A stretch of DNA of 64,000 nucleotides from Bacilli bacterium (GCA_017541325.1 JAFXZI010000005.1:10742-74741), one strand, 5' to 3'. Positions 53,592-63,830 are shown, numbered from the stretch's first letter. Notes: a model not told the origin generated them from the sequence alone. Numbers and translations are program-made.

Positions 53592-53803
53592 CATAGGCGA
53601 TGAAGTTGAGGAGTATTACATAATAATTTTTAGAGAGTTAGTGGTTGGTGTAAACTAATAATTAAAGTGTAAGAAGGTAGCAAGGGAGCCAAACTATTGA
53701 ACAAAGTAGATAGTTTCGTTATACGCGTTAAGTATTTGAGATAGATTATTCTATAAATTAAGGTGGTACCGCGGTTTTTCGCCCTTATAGGTATCATCTT
53801 TTT
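53592..53803 (+). promoter_or_regulatory. T-box riboswitch, probably valine-specific
   Basis: The leader has the conserved T-box AGGTGGTACCGCGG (53761-53774) with tRNA-binding bulge TGGT (53764-53767), whose fourth base would pair with an A discriminator, as in tRNA-Val. An AGTA box lies at 53612-53615 and a GGTG at 53647-53650 in stem I. GTG/GTA at 53667-53671 are candidate valine specifier codons. Antiterminator pairing: TAAGG with CCTTA and GCG with CGC. Competing terminator: AAGGTGGTACC with GGTATCATCTT (two G-U pairs) followed by T6. Uncharged tRNA would thus allow transcription of the HD, serpin and valS genes. Confidence 0.9.
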
Positions 53804-53816
53804 TAATGGAGGATTT

Positions 53817-54557
53817 ATGATAGATATAAAAAAAATAGAAGAAGAATTAGTTTCATATTTGGAAGAATTTGATCATTCTAAAGAAAAGATTGCTTTAAAA
53901 CATGAACATTCTTTAGAAGTTGTAAAAGTAATGAATATGATAGTTTCTAAAATGAATTTAACAGAAGAAGATAAAAATCTTGCTTTAACAATTGCTTATC
54001 TTCATGATATAGGAAGATTTGAACAATTAGTTAAGATTGGTAAGTTTGATGATTTTATATATGATCATGCCGATAATGGAGTAGATTTATTATTTAACAG
54101 AGGATTAATAAAGAAGTTTAGTATTCCAGAAGAGTATTATAGAATTATTAATGTTGCTATTAAAAATCATAATAAATTATCTATAGAAGAAGGATTAACT
54201 GATCAAGAATTATTCTATAGTAAATTAATTAGAGATGCTGATAAAATTGATATATTTCGAGTGAGACATAAGTATAATCAAGATTTATTTTTAGAAACAC
54301 CTAATTCTGAAAATATTAAAGATTTTTATGATCATAAATCAATTGATTTAAAAAATAGAGTTTCAAAAAGTGATGCTATTTTATGTGTTTTAGCTTTTGT
54401 ATATGATTTGAATTTTAAAGAAAGTTTTGATGTATTAAAAGAATTAGATTATTTAAATATGTATATAAGTAGTATAAAAGTAGATGATTCTGTTAAAGAA
54501 GAATTTAATGGATATATTGAAGAAATAAATAAATATATGGAGGATTATAATGAATAA
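53817..54557 (+). CDS. HD-domain phosphohydrolase
   Basis: 246 residues, cytoplasmic. The metal-binding pattern is H (KHEHSLEVV), HD (AYLHDIGRFEQ), H (DHADNG, IKNHNKL) and D (IRDADKIDIFRV), typical of HD hydrolases acting on phosphoester bonds of nucleotides. Substrate is unknown. ATG at 53817 has TGGAGG upstream; an in-frame start at 53763 would lie in the T-box. It is the first gene after the riboswitch, and the serpin start overlaps its end by eight bases. Confidence 0.85.
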   Translation: MIDIKKIEEELVSYLEEFDHSKEKIALKHEHSLEVVKVMNMIVSKMNLTEEDKNLALTIAYLHDIGRFEQLVKIGKFDDFIYDHADNGVDLLFNRGLIKKFSIPEEYYRIINVAIKNHNKLSIEEGLTDQELFYSKLIRDADKIDIFRVRHKYNQDLFLETPNSENIKDFYDHKSIDLKNRVSKSDAILCVLAFVYDLNFKESFDVLKELDYLNMYISSIKVDDSVKEEFNGYIEEINKYMEDYNE

Positions 54558-55845
54558 GAAAAATATAATAGTAATAATTTTGATAATACTTATAATTTGT
54601 TTAACTATAGCAGGAGTATATTTTATTAATAAAAAAGAAAAACCAAGAAATGTAAATGAACCAACTGGAGAAAAACCAATAGATAAACCTGCTGATTTAG
54701 AAGTAACACTTAATAATAAATTTAATATGGATATTATAAAAATAGTTAATAGTAAAGAAAAAGATAATTATTTAATTAGTCCATATTCTATGGAAATAGC
54801 TCTTAATATGTTAAAAGAAGGAGCTGATGGAGAGTCATTTAATCAAATAGATAAAGTAATTCCTACAAGAAATATTACTGTATTTAATGTCAAAAATAGA
54901 ATATCTGTTGCTAATGCTTTATTTATTAAAGATAGTGAAAAATCAACTATTTATGATAGTTATATTTCAAAATTAAAAACATCTTATAATGCAGATTTAA
55001 TTTATGATAAGTTTACTACTCCAAATAAAATAAATAATTGGGTAGAAGAAAAAACTTATAAAATGATTCCTAAGATTTTAGATAGTATACCAAAAGACTT
55101 TGTTCTTGGTATGGCTAATGCTGTTGCTATAGATGTTAATTGGAGTAGTCAATTTGAATGTAATAGAACTGTTGAAGATAGTTTTACTACTCCAACAGGA
55201 GTTAAAAAAGTAGAAATGATGAATAGAAATTTTTCACAAGTTGAATATATTAAAAACGATGATGAAATAGGTATTATTTTACCATATTTTAGTTATACAA
55301 AAACTGGTGAAGTTGATTATGAAGATAAAGAAGAATCTACTAGATTAGAATTTGTTGCAATTATGCCAACTAAAAAGGATGTTAGAACTTATATTAATGA
55401 TTTAACTCCAGATTTATATAATAATGTTATAAATAGTAAAAAGAGTTTAAATGAAAATCAAGAAGTAAGATTATCTTTACCTAGATTCGAGTATGATTTT
55501 GATGATCAACATTTTATGTATGATTTAATTGATTTAGGTATAAAAGATGTATTTGATCAAAATTTAGCAAATTTAAGTAAAATAAGTAAAAATAAACTAT
55601 ATGTTAGTCAAGCTATTCATATGACTCATATCTCTTTAAATGAAAAAGGAACAAAAGCTGCTGCTGTAACTTATTTTGGTCTTGAAAAAAGTGCTGCTGC
55701 TTTTGATGAAAAACAATATATTGACATAAAATTTGATAAACCATTTATGTATATAATAAGAGATTCAAAAACTAAAGAAATGTTATTCTTTGGTGTTGTA
55801 GAAAGTCCAAATGAATGGAAGGGTACAACTTGTAGTGAAAAATAG
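54550..55845 (+). CDS. membrane-anchored serpin
   Basis: 431 residues. An N-terminal helix (5-27) anchors or exports a serpin domain: NYLISPYSMEIALNMLKEGA, VANALFIKDS, ANAVAIDVNWSSQFE, and the reactive-centre hinge EKGTKAAAVT followed by PFMYIIRDSKTKEMLFFGVV. The hinge has the small residues needed for loop insertion, so it is probably an inhibitory serpin. Counting E as P17 puts P1 at Ser and P1' at Ala (EKS/AAA), which would suit elastase- or subtilisin-like proteases (inference). It overlaps the HD gene and precedes valS by eight bases in a T-box-controlled operon. Confidence 0.92.
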   Translation: MNKKNIIVIILIILIICLTIAGVYFINKKEKPRNVNEPTGEKPIDKPADLEVTLNNKFNMDIIKIVNSKEKDNYLISPYSMEIALNMLKEGADGESFNQIDKVIPTRNITVFNVKNRISVANALFIKDSEKSTIYDSYISKLKTSYNADLIYDKFTTPNKINNWVEEKTYKMIPKILDSIPKDFVLGMANAVAIDVNWSSQFECNRTVEDSFTTPTGVKKVEMMNRNFSQVEYIKNDDEIGIILPYFSYTKTGEVDYEDKEESTRLEFVAIMPTKKDVRTYINDLTPDLYNNVINSKKSLNENQEVRLSLPRFEYDFDDQHFMYDLIDLGIKDVFDQNLANLSKISKNKLYVSQAIHMTHISLNEKGTKAAAVTYFGLEKSAAAFDEKQYIDIKFDKPFMYIIRDSKTKEMLFFGVVESPNEWKGTTCSEK

Positions 55846-55853
55846 GAGGGTTT

Positions 55854-58391
55854 ATGGAAGAACTTGAAAAGAAATATAATCATGAAGAAGTAGAAAAAAA
55901 TAAATATGATGAATGGTTAAAGAAAGATTATTTTAAATGTGATGAAGAAAGTGCAAAAAAACCATTTTGTATAGTTTTACCTCCACCAAATGTTACAGGA
56001 GTATTGCATTTAGGACATGCTTGGGATGTAACATTACAAGATATTATAATTCGTTATAAAAAGATGGAAGGTTATGATACATTATGGCTTCCTGGAATGG
56101 ATCATGCTGCTATTGCAACAGAAGCAAAAGTAGTACAAAGATTAAAAGATAAAGGAATTAATAAATACGAATATGGTAGAGAAAAATTCTTAGATGCTTG
56201 TTGGAATTGGACTCATGAACATGGAGATATAATTAGACAACAATGGGCAAAACTTGGAATAGCACTTGACTATAGTAAAGAAAGGTTTACTCTAGATGAA
56301 GGTCTATCTCTAGCAGTAAAAAAGGTATTTGTAGATTATTACAATAAAGGACTAATTTATCGCGGAGAAAAGATAATTAACTGGGATCCAGCTGCTCAAA
56401 CAGCTTTATCTAATGAAGAAGTTATTTATAAAGAAGAAAAAAGTGCATTTTATCATATCAAATATAAATTAGAAGATAGTGATGAATACCTAGACGTTGC
56501 AACAACTCGTCCAGAAACACTTTTTGGTGATACTGCAGTTGCAGTTAATGAACTTGATGAAAGATATAAGAAGTTTGTTGGTAAAAATGTAATCTTACCT
56601 CTTGTTAATAAACCAATTCCAGTTATTACAGATGAACATGCTGATATGACTAAAGGAACAGGATGTGTTAAGATTACTCCAGCACATGATCCTAATGACT
56701 TTGAAGTAGGTAATCGTCATAATTTAGAAAGAATTGTAATTATGAATGACGATGCTACTATGAACGAAAATGTTCCTGAAAAATATCAAGGAATGACAAG
56801 AGAAGAGTGTCGTGAAGAAACATTAAAAGATTTAGAAGAATTAGGACTTCTTCTTGAAGTAGAACCATTAACTCACGAAGTAGGACATTCAGAACGTACT
56901 GGGGTTATGGTAGAACCAATGATTAAAAAACAATGGTTTGTTAAAATGAGATCTTTAGCTGATCGTGTACTTGATACTCAAAAGAAGAAAGATGAAAAAG
57001 TAAATTTTGTACCATCAAGATATGAAAAAACAATGAATCACTGGATGGAAATAACTTATGACTGGTGTATTTCTCGTCAATTATGGTGGGGACATAGAAT
57101 TCCTGCATGGTATAAAGGTGATGAGATTTATGTTGGAATGGATGCACCTACTGGTGATGGATGGATTCAAGATGAAGACGTTTTAGATACTTGGTTTAGC
57201 AGTGCTTTATGGCCTTTTGCAACTTTAGGTTGGCCAGAACAAACAAAACTACTTGAAAAATACTATCCAAATCAATGCTTAGTTACTGGATATGATATTA
57301 TTCCATTCTGGGTTAATAGAATGACTTTCCAAGGAGAAGAATTGCTTGGTCAAAGACCATTTGAAGATTGTTTAATTCATGGACTTATTCGTGATAAACA
57401 AGGAAGAAAATTCAGCAAGAGTTTAGGTAATGGAATTGATCCATTTGATATGGTTGAAGCTTATGGAGCTGACTCACTTCGTTATTACTTAGCAACTGAT
57501 GTAGCTCCTGGAACAGATATGAGATTTGATGAAGAAAAGATTAAATCAACATGGAATTATATCAACAAAATATGGAATGCATCTCGTTTTACTTTAATGA
57601 ATATTTCTGATTTAAAAGAAGTAAAACTTGATAATTTAAAATTAGAAGATAAATGGATTTTAACTAAATTAGAAAAAACTATTCATAATGTAAAAAAATA
57701 TATGGATAAATATCAATTTAATAATGCTGGTGCTGCAATATATGATTTTTCATGGAATTATTTCTGTGATTACTATATAGAAATGTCTAAGTATTCTAGT
57801 GATAGTGAAACAACAAAATCTGTATTATGTTATGTATTAACTGGTATTTTAAAAATGTTACATCCATTTATGCCATATGTAACTGAAGAAATATATCAAA
57901 AACTTCCTGTAAAAGAAGCTGAATCAATTATGATAACTGAATATCCAAAATATTCTAAAAAATATATTTTTGAAAAAGAAGAACAAATTATTGATGATCA
58001 AATAGATTTCATTAAAAACTTTAGAAATATAAAAGCAGAAAATAACATAACAAAAGATATGAAAGTTTTATTTGAATCTAATAATGATAATGAACTAATT
58101 ATTAATATGTTAAAAATTAAAGAAAACTTAGTTACTGAACCACTAGATATAAAAGCATATAAAGTTTTCTCAAAAGATGTAAAAGCAACAATATACTTTG
58201 AAAAACAAGAAACAGAAGAAGATAAATTAGCTCGTGAAAATCAAATAAAAGTATTAACTGAGTCAATTAAAAGACGTGAACAATTACTTGCTAATACAAA
58301 TTATGTTAATAAAGCACCTGCTAATATAGTAGAAGCTGATAGACAAAAACTAATAGAAGAAAAGAAAAAATTAGAAGAATTAACTAAATAA
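55854..58391 (+). CDS. valS: valyl-tRNA synthetase
   Basis: 845 residues, slightly shorter than B. subtilis ValRS. Class I signature PPPNVTGVLHLGHAW (HIGH motif HLGH, about residue 52) and KFSKS in GRKFSKSLGNGIDP (residue ~519) are intact. The editing domain is present (TTRPETLFGDTAVAVN, GTGCVKITPAHDPNDF). The C-terminal coiled-coil arm is present and ends KKLEELTK. It lies in a valine T-box operon, as expected. AGGAGGGTTT precedes the ATG. Confidence 0.97.
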   Translation: MEELEKKYNHEEVEKNKYDEWLKKDYFKCDEESAKKPFCIVLPPPNVTGVLHLGHAWDVTLQDIIIRYKKMEGYDTLWLPGMDHAAIATEAKVVQRLKDKGINKYEYGREKFLDACWNWTHEHGDIIRQQWAKLGIALDYSKERFTLDEGLSLAVKKVFVDYYNKGLIYRGEKIINWDPAAQTALSNEEVIYKEEKSAFYHIKYKLEDSDEYLDVATTRPETLFGDTAVAVNELDERYKKFVGKNVILPLVNKPIPVITDEHADMTKGTGCVKITPAHDPNDFEVGNRHNLERIVIMNDDATMNENVPEKYQGMTREECREETLKDLEELGLLLEVEPLTHEVGHSERTGVMVEPMIKKQWFVKMRSLADRVLDTQKKKDEKVNFVPSRYEKTMNHWMEITYDWCISRQLWWGHRIPAWYKGDEIYVGMDAPTGDGWIQDEDVLDTWFSSALWPFATLGWPEQTKLLEKYYPNQCLVTGYDIIPFWVNRMTFQGEELLGQRPFEDCLIHGLIRDKQGRKFSKSLGNGIDPFDMVEAYGADSLRYYLATDVAPGTDMRFDEEKIKSTWNYINKIWNASRFTLMNISDLKEVKLDNLKLEDKWILTKLEKTIHNVKKYMDKYQFNNAGAAIYDFSWNYFCDYYIEMSKYSSDSETTKSVLCYVLTGILKMLHPFMPYVTEEIYQKLPVKEAESIMITEYPKYSKKYIFEKEEQIIDDQIDFIKNFRNIKAENNITKDMKVLFESNNDNELIINMLKIKENLVTEPLDIKAYKVFSKDVKATIYFEKQETEEDKLARENQIKVLTESIKRREQLLANTNYVNKAPANIVEADRQKLIEEKKKLEELTK

Positions 58392-58410
58392 AGTTATTTC
58401 TTCTTTTTTT
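58373..58410 (+). terminator. intrinsic terminator of valS
   Basis: AGAAGAA-T-TAAC pairs with GTTA-T-TTCTTCT (one internal mismatch), followed by T; the stop codon lies in the loop. Confidence 0.7.
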
Positions 58411-58411
58411 A

Positions 58412-58420
58412 TGTTATAAT
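58412..58420 (+). promoter_or_regulatory. extended -10 promoter of the T7SS locus
   Basis: TGTTATAAT lies 28 bases before the essC start, right after the valS terminator. Confidence 0.5.
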
Positions 58421-58448
58421 TAAATAAGAATAGAATGGAGAGTTGTTT

Positions 58449-61400
58449 ATGAAAATATATATTATAGAGGACAACAGTATAACTAGTTTAGTATTACCAC
58501 AAGTTGTAGGTGGTAACTATCAAGTTAAAAATAAAGATAATGAAAACTTAATAACTATATCTTCAAAGGACAATAACTGGTATGCCAATGGTGATATGTA
58601 TTTTAAAATATTTGACGGACAAAATGTTCGTAATGAAGTACAACTATCCAACTTTCTACATTTAGTTATTCATGAAGAAGAAAAAGATAAGAACTATATA
58701 ATGATTACTGCCCCTGTTAAAGAGGAGTTTAATGATTTTAAATCTAGTATAAAAGAAATAAAAATAGGTAAAAATAAAGATAATGAATTAATCTATAATT
58801 CTTCATTAATAAAAGATGTACACGCTAAAATAACTAATGCAAATGGTTCTTGGACAATTGAAAGAGAAAAAGACTCTACTGGAATATTTGTTAATGGACA
58901 AATAATGAGTGCTTTATCTCAAAGATTATTATTTGGTGATGAAGTATTTATTTATGGATTAAAAATAATTATAATGCCTAACGATATATATATAAATAAT
59001 CTAGGTAATAATATTATTTTAAAAGAAGGATTATTTGTTGACGCACCAAAGAAACCAGCACCAGATATTTCTTTATCTGAAAAAGATGGTAATGAAAATG
59101 TTGTAAAATTATATGAAGAAAATGATTATTTTGCACGTAAACCAGCATTTTCTGAAAAGGTTAAAACAGAACATTTTATTCTAGATAATCATCCAGAAAT
59201 TCCAGAAGAAGATGATACTCCAATATTATTAACTGTTGGACCTATGTTAACTATGGCTATGTCTTCTATAATTACAATAGTAGTTGCTTTTAACAATCTT
59301 CAAAATGGAGGAAAACTTATTTCTGTTATTCCTACTGTTGTAATGGGTATTGGTATGCTTGCTGGGACTCTTTTATGGCCTAATATAACTAGACATTATC
59401 AAAAGAAGAAAACACAAGAAAAGAAAGAAAAAATACAAAGAGAATATACTAAATATTTGTCTAAAAAAGATACAGAATTAAAACATATAAATAATAATCA
59501 AAAACAAATAATGCTTTCAAACAACTTAAGTTCTGTAGATTGCTATAACAATATTGTTTCTCATAATGCAAATCTATGGAATAGAGAATTAACTGCAGAT
59601 GACTTTTTAACATTAAGATTAGGACTTGGTAATGTTCCTGTAGATATTGATTATAAAGTACCAGAAGAACATTTTACTCTAGATGATGACAATCTATATG
59701 ATTCAATGGTAAAGATGTTTAACAATAATAAAGATATAGTAGATGCACCTGTAATAGAAAGTTTAACAGATTATAATATTTTATCTATTATTGGAAAACA
59801 TCAACATACAAGTAATTATTTTAAAAAATTATTATTTCAAATAATGTATTTACATAGTTATGCTGATTTAAAAATAGTATTATTTACTTCTAAAAAATAT
59901 GAAAAAGATTGGGAAGAATTAAAATGTGTTCCTCATTTATTTAGTACAGATAAAAGCATAAGATTCTTTGTATCTAATGATGAAGATGCAAAAGATGTAA
60001 CACAATATATAGCTGAAACAGTAAATATGAGATATGACTCTATTAAAGATCGCGACAAAGAAAGTTATAAACAATTTCCAACTTATTATTTAATAGTTAC
60101 AGATGATTTTGATAAAGTAAATGATTATCCATTTATTTCAAGAATAATAGAAAAAGATGTAAATATAGGTTTTAGTTTAGTTATTTTAAAAGAAGATTTT
60201 GCTAATCTACCTACTACTTGTGAAAAGTTTATTGGAGTAAATGATTATCAAAAAGGTGGTTTAATAGATAAAGACTTAGATAAAGATAAACAAAAAGTAT
60301 TTGATATTGAACAAATTGATAATTTAGATAATAGGATTAAATACTGTGGAATTACTCTAAGTAATATTCCAATAGAAGATAATGAAGAAAAATTTAAATT
60401 ACCTACGCATTATAGTTTTTTAGAAATGTTCGATGTTGGTAATATAGAACAATTAAATATTATGGAAAGATGGGCAACAAATGATACTTTAACATCTTTA
60501 GCTGCTCCTATTGGTTTAAATTCTAATGGTAATTTATTTAAATTAGATTTACATGAAAAAGCACATGGACCACATGGTTTAATAGCAGGAATGACTGGTT
60601 CAGGTAAATCAGATTTTATCATTACCATGATTTTATCTTTAGCAGTTAATTATCATCCAGAAGACGTACAATTTGTACTTATTGACTATAAAGGTGGAGG
60701 TTTAGTTGGGGCTTTTATCAATAAAGAAAATAAAATAAAATTACCACATGTAGTTGGTACAATTACTAACTTAGATAAAGCAGAAATTAATAGATCTCTT
60801 GCATCTTTAGAAAGTGAACTAGAAAGAAGACAAGATTTATTTAATAAAGCTAAAGATAAGTTAAATGAATCAACAATTGATATTTATAAATATCAAAGAT
60901 ATTATCACGAAGGTCAATTAGATGAACCTCTTGCCCATCTATATATTATTTCCGATGAGTTCGCGGAATTAAAAAGTCAACAACCAGAATTTATTGATAA
61001 ATTAATTAGTACTGCTCGTATAGGTCGTTCACTTGGAGTTCACTTAATACTAGCAACTCAAAAACCTAGTGGTGTCGTTAATGATCAAATCTGGTCTAAT
61101 GCAAGATTTAAAATATGTTTAAAAGTACAAGATACAAGTGACTCTAATGAGGTTATTAAAAAGCCAGATGCTGCTTATTTAAAAAATAGTGGTAGATTTT
61201 ATATTCAAGTTGGATATAATGAATACTTTGATTTAGGACAAGCTGCTTATTCAGAAAGTAATTATGTACCTCAAGAGAGAGTTTATCATGAAATAGATGA
61301 TGATATAGATGTTATCAATAATATTGGTAAAGTAGTAAAAAGTATAAATGTACCAAAAAAACATGTAGAAATAAAAGGACAACAATTAACAGAAATAGTT

Positions 61401-62936
61401 AAATATATTAGTAATATGTCCGTAGAAAGAGGGATAAGTGTTCGACAATTATGGTTAGATAAAATTCCTGAAATTATTTACTTAGATAATATTAAAAATG
61501 AATTTAATTATAAGAAAAAAGATTATTATATTAATCCTGTAATAGGTTTATATGATAATCCAAGAGAACAAAAACAAGGACTTGTTACTATAGATTTAAG
61601 TGAAAAAGGTAACTGTGCTATTTATTCTACTGATGAAAGAGATACATTTGTTAATACATTAATTTATTCATTAATTACTACATATACAACTGATGAATTA
61701 AATATGTATATTCTTGACTTTGATAGTCAAACATTAAAAATGTATAAAGATGCTCCTCAAGTAGGTGATGTCTTATTTATTGATGAAGTAGATAAAATTA
61801 ATTATATGTTCCGCATTATTACAGAAGAATATGAAAACAGAAAAAAGTTATTCCAAAATTATAATGCAAGTTATAGTTATTACATTAAGAACTCAGGAAA
61901 AACTCTTCCTAACTTGATATTATTAATACACGGATTAGATATTATGAGAGAATCATATGAAGAAAAAATAGATGTTTTGGGTAAAATATCTAGAGATGGT
62001 CCAAAATATGGAATATATGTAATATATACTGCAATGTCTGATAGATCAATGAAGATGAATTATAGATCTAATTTCCCACAAGTAATACCATTAAAACTTG
62101 CTCAACAATCAGACTATAATACTCTTTTAGGTAAAAAAGGACCAATGATATCAGACTGTCCTAATAGAGGAATGGCTTTAATCAATGAAAATGTTTATGA
62201 ATTTCAAACTGCTTTAATAGATAGTCAAGAAAAACAAGTTGAACATGTTAGAGAAATTATCAATCGTCTTAATAATGTAGTAGAAAAAAGAGCTGCAGAA
62301 ATTAAGAGAATGCCTGATCATATTAGTTGGAAAGATATTGTACCAAGCGAATTAACTATCGGTAATATCCCTATAGGAATAGAACAAGAATCATTAGAAG
62401 TTTCTTATTTAGATTTTACAAAGAACAAAGTTTTATTTGTTGATTCAAATGATGCTAAAAGTAGTAACTCTTTATATGATATATTGTCTAATAATCTTGA
62501 AAAAAGTAATTTTAATATAATTAGAATTGATGGATCTAATGAAACGAGAAATATAGATGCTTTAAGAGAAGAATCTATTAAGAATAATACACTTGTATTT
62601 ATTAAAAATGTTGATGAATGGATTAGAGGACTAACTAAAGCTGATCAAGATAGAATTTGTGATTATTTCGATGATTTAACTAGTTTAAACTGTGGAATAA
62701 TTATTATGGACAGCATTGTAAACTTGAAGACATATATGTTTGATAAATGGTTTAAGAGATATATAAGAAAAGATGCAGGAATATATGTTGGTAAGACATT
62801 AAGCGACTCCGTATACTTTACTTTAGATAATCCATTTAAAGAGAAAAAAGATATTATACCAGATGGATATGCTTATAACATAGTTGATAATCATGGTACA
62901 AAGATTAAATTAGTGGAGGATGATATATATGGATAA
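58449..62936 (+). CDS. essC: EssC-type type VII secretion ATPase
   Basis: 1495 residues. N-terminal FHA-like domains (IKIGKNKDNELIYNSSLIKDVHAKI; GIFVNGQ...LLFGDEVFIYGL), two membrane helices (about 258-310), then three FtsK/SpoIIIE-type ATPase domains. D1 has an intact Walker A AGMTGSGKS near residue 714 and VLIDYKGGGL as Walker B region. D2 (YSTDERDT, ~1055) and D3 (VDSNDAKSS, ~1330) have degenerate Walker A sequences, as in known EssC, where D1 drives export. It is the membrane motor of a T7SSb system. ATG at 58449 has GGAGAG upstream. The yukD-like start overlaps its end. Confidence 0.95.
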   Translation: MKIYIIEDNSITSLVLPQVVGGNYQVKNKDNENLITISSKDNNWYANGDMYFKIFDGQNVRNEVQLSNFLHLVIHEEEKDKNYIMITAPVKEEFNDFKSSIKEIKIGKNKDNELIYNSSLIKDVHAKITNANGSWTIEREKDSTGIFVNGQIMSALSQRLLFGDEVFIYGLKIIIMPNDIYINNLGNNIILKEGLFVDAPKKPAPDISLSEKDGNENVVKLYEENDYFARKPAFSEKVKTEHFILDNHPEIPEEDDTPILLTVGPMLTMAMSSIITIVVAFNNLQNGGKLISVIPTVVMGIGMLAGTLLWPNITRHYQKKKTQEKKEKIQREYTKYLSKKDTELKHINNNQKQIMLSNNLSSVDCYNNIVSHNANLWNRELTADDFLTLRLGLGNVPVDIDYKVPEEHFTLDDDNLYDSMVKMFNNNKDIVDAPVIESLTDYNILSIIGKHQHTSNYFKKLLFQIMYLHSYADLKIVLFTSKKYEKDWEELKCVPHLFSTDKSIRFFVSNDEDAKDVTQYIAETVNMRYDSIKDRDKESYKQFPTYYLIVTDDFDKVNDYPFISRIIEKDVNIGFSLVILKEDFANLPTTCEKFIGVNDYQKGGLIDKDLDKDKQKVFDIEQIDNLDNRIKYCGITLSNIPIEDNEEKFKLPTHYSFLEMFDVGNIEQLNIMERWATNDTLTSLAAPIGLNSNGNLFKLDLHEKAHGPHGLIAGMTGSGKSDFIITMILSLAVNYHPEDVQFVLIDYKGGGLVGAFINKENKIKLPHVVGTITNLDKAEINRSLASLESELERRQDLFNKAKDKLNESTIDIYKYQRYYHEGQLDEPLAHLYIISDEFAELKSQQPEFIDKLISTARIGRSLGVHLILATQKPSGVVNDQIWSNARFKICLKVQDTSDSNEVIKKPDAAYLKNSGRFYIQVGYNEYFDLGQAAYSESNYVPQERVYHEIDDDIDVINNIGKVVKSINVPKKHVEIKGQQLTEIVKYISNMSVERGISVRQLWLDKIPEIIYLDNIKNEFNYKKKDYYINPVIGLYDNPREQKQGLVTIDLSEKGNCAIYSTDERDTFVNTLIYSLITTYTTDELNMYILDFDSQTLKMYKDAPQVGDVLFIDEVDKINYMFRIITEEYENRKKLFQNYNASYSYYIKNSGKTLPNLILLIHGLDIMRESYEEKIDVLGKISRDGPKYGIYVIYTAMSDRSMKMNYRSNFPQVIPLKLAQQSDYNTLLGKKGPMISDCPNRGMALINENVYEFQTALIDSQEKQVEHVREIINRLNNVVEKRAAEIKRMPDHISWKDIVPSELTIGNIPIGIEQESLEVSYLDFTKNKVLFVDSNDAKSSNSLYDILSNNLEKSNFNIIRIDGSNETRNIDALREESIKNNTLVFIKNVDEWIRGLTKADQDRICDYFDDLTSLNCGIIIMDSIVNLKTYMFDKWFKRYIRKDAGIYVGKTLSDSVYFTLDNPFKEKKDIIPDGYAYNIVDNHGTKIKLVEDDIYG

Positions 62937-63180
62937 TAAAGTCCTTGTAAAAATTTATGTCCCAAAATTTGAAAGAGAATTTGAAATGTATATATATGTT
63001 GGGAAAAAAATAGGGGATGTAATAGTATTATTCTCTAGAATGCTTGCTGATTTATCAAAAGATTACTATCAATATGAGAACGAACTTCTTTATAATAAAA
63101 ATACAGGTGAAAAATATGATGTTTTAGCAACCATAAAGAAAACAAATATAAGAAATGGAACAGAATTAGTATTTATATAA
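62929..63180 (+). CDS. YukD/EsaB-like ubiquitin-fold T7SS component
   Basis: 83 residues. The small beta-grasp pattern (VLVKIYVPKFEREFEMYIYVG, ..., YDVLATIKKTNIRNGTELVFI) is that of YukD/EsaB proteins, which accompany EssC. ATG at 62929 lies nine bases after TGGAGG; ATG at 62920 abuts that site. The gene overlaps the end of essC by eight bases, indicating coupled translation. Confidence 0.85.
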   Translation: MDNKVLVKIYVPKFEREFEMYIYVGKKIGDVIVLFSRMLADLSKDYYQYENELLYNKNTGEKYDVLATIKKTNIRNGTELVFI

Positions 63181-63278
63181 GTGTTAAAACTTGTAAAGAT
63201 ATTTATGTATAAAGAAATATAATATTATAATTATAATAGATATACTAATGACATCAATGAAAAGAGAGGTGAAAAACT

Positions 63279-63830
63279 ATGAACGGAGAACAATTTATAG
63301 AAAATCAATTTGTTTGGCACAAAATGAAAGAAGATTACGATGCGCTTATAAAAACCGAAGAAGCTAATAGAGATAAATGCCTTGAAAAAAAGAATGCAGC
63401 AGCAGCAGCAGTAGAAAACATTAATTTTTTATCTGGAAAATGTGCTGAATCTGTATCACTAATGGAAATTGCTATTGAAAAGACAGAAAATGTTACAGAG
63501 AATACAGTTGAAAAGCATAGAGGAAATATAGATAATTTCAAAAGTGAATTAAAAGGCTATCAAGAACAATTAGGTGGTCTTGGATCTGGTTATTGTGATA
63601 GAATGAAAAAACTTGAAGAAATGTATCAAAAAATGGCACAAAATCATATTGATAATATTAACGTATATAAAGAGAGGAGTATCACTTGTGATCAATGTGA
63701 AAATGATGCAAAAAATGCAAATGTGTATAGTAGAGAAAATGCAGGGGAAGTAGTAGAATATGGATTAGCCGTTGGTTTTTTAACTGGAACCATAAAAGAT
63801 GAGATGAACGAGGTGACATGGGTAGAATGA
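63279..63830 (+). CDS. helical protein of the T7SS locus, unknown
   Basis: 183 residues, predicted mostly alpha-helical with long amphipathic stretches (KEDYDALIKTEEANRDKCLE; NVTENTVEKHRGNIDNFK) and a CDQC pair near the end. No signal peptide, no clear WXG motif. Its size and position after yukD suggest a T7SS accessory protein or a secreted helical hairpin partner. The stop overlaps the start of the next gene. GAGAGGTG precedes the ATG. Between the yukD-like gene and this one (63181-63278) lies an A/T-rich gap with TATAAT-like hexamers, perhaps a second promoter. Confidence 0.75.
   Translation: MNGEQFIENQFVWHKMKEDYDALIKTEEANRDKCLEKKNAAAAAVENINFLSGKCAESVSLMEIAIEKTENVTENTVEKHRGNIDNFKSELKGYQEQLGGLGSGYCDRMKKLEEMYQKMAQNHIDNINVYKERSITCDQCENDAKNANVYSRENAGEVVEYGLAVGFLTGTIKDEMNEVTWVE

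Noticed and set aside
53763-53816. Longer HD-hydrolase start inside the T-box region
   Set aside because: The codons cover the T-box and terminator sequence, and a good ribosome binding site precedes ATG at 53817.
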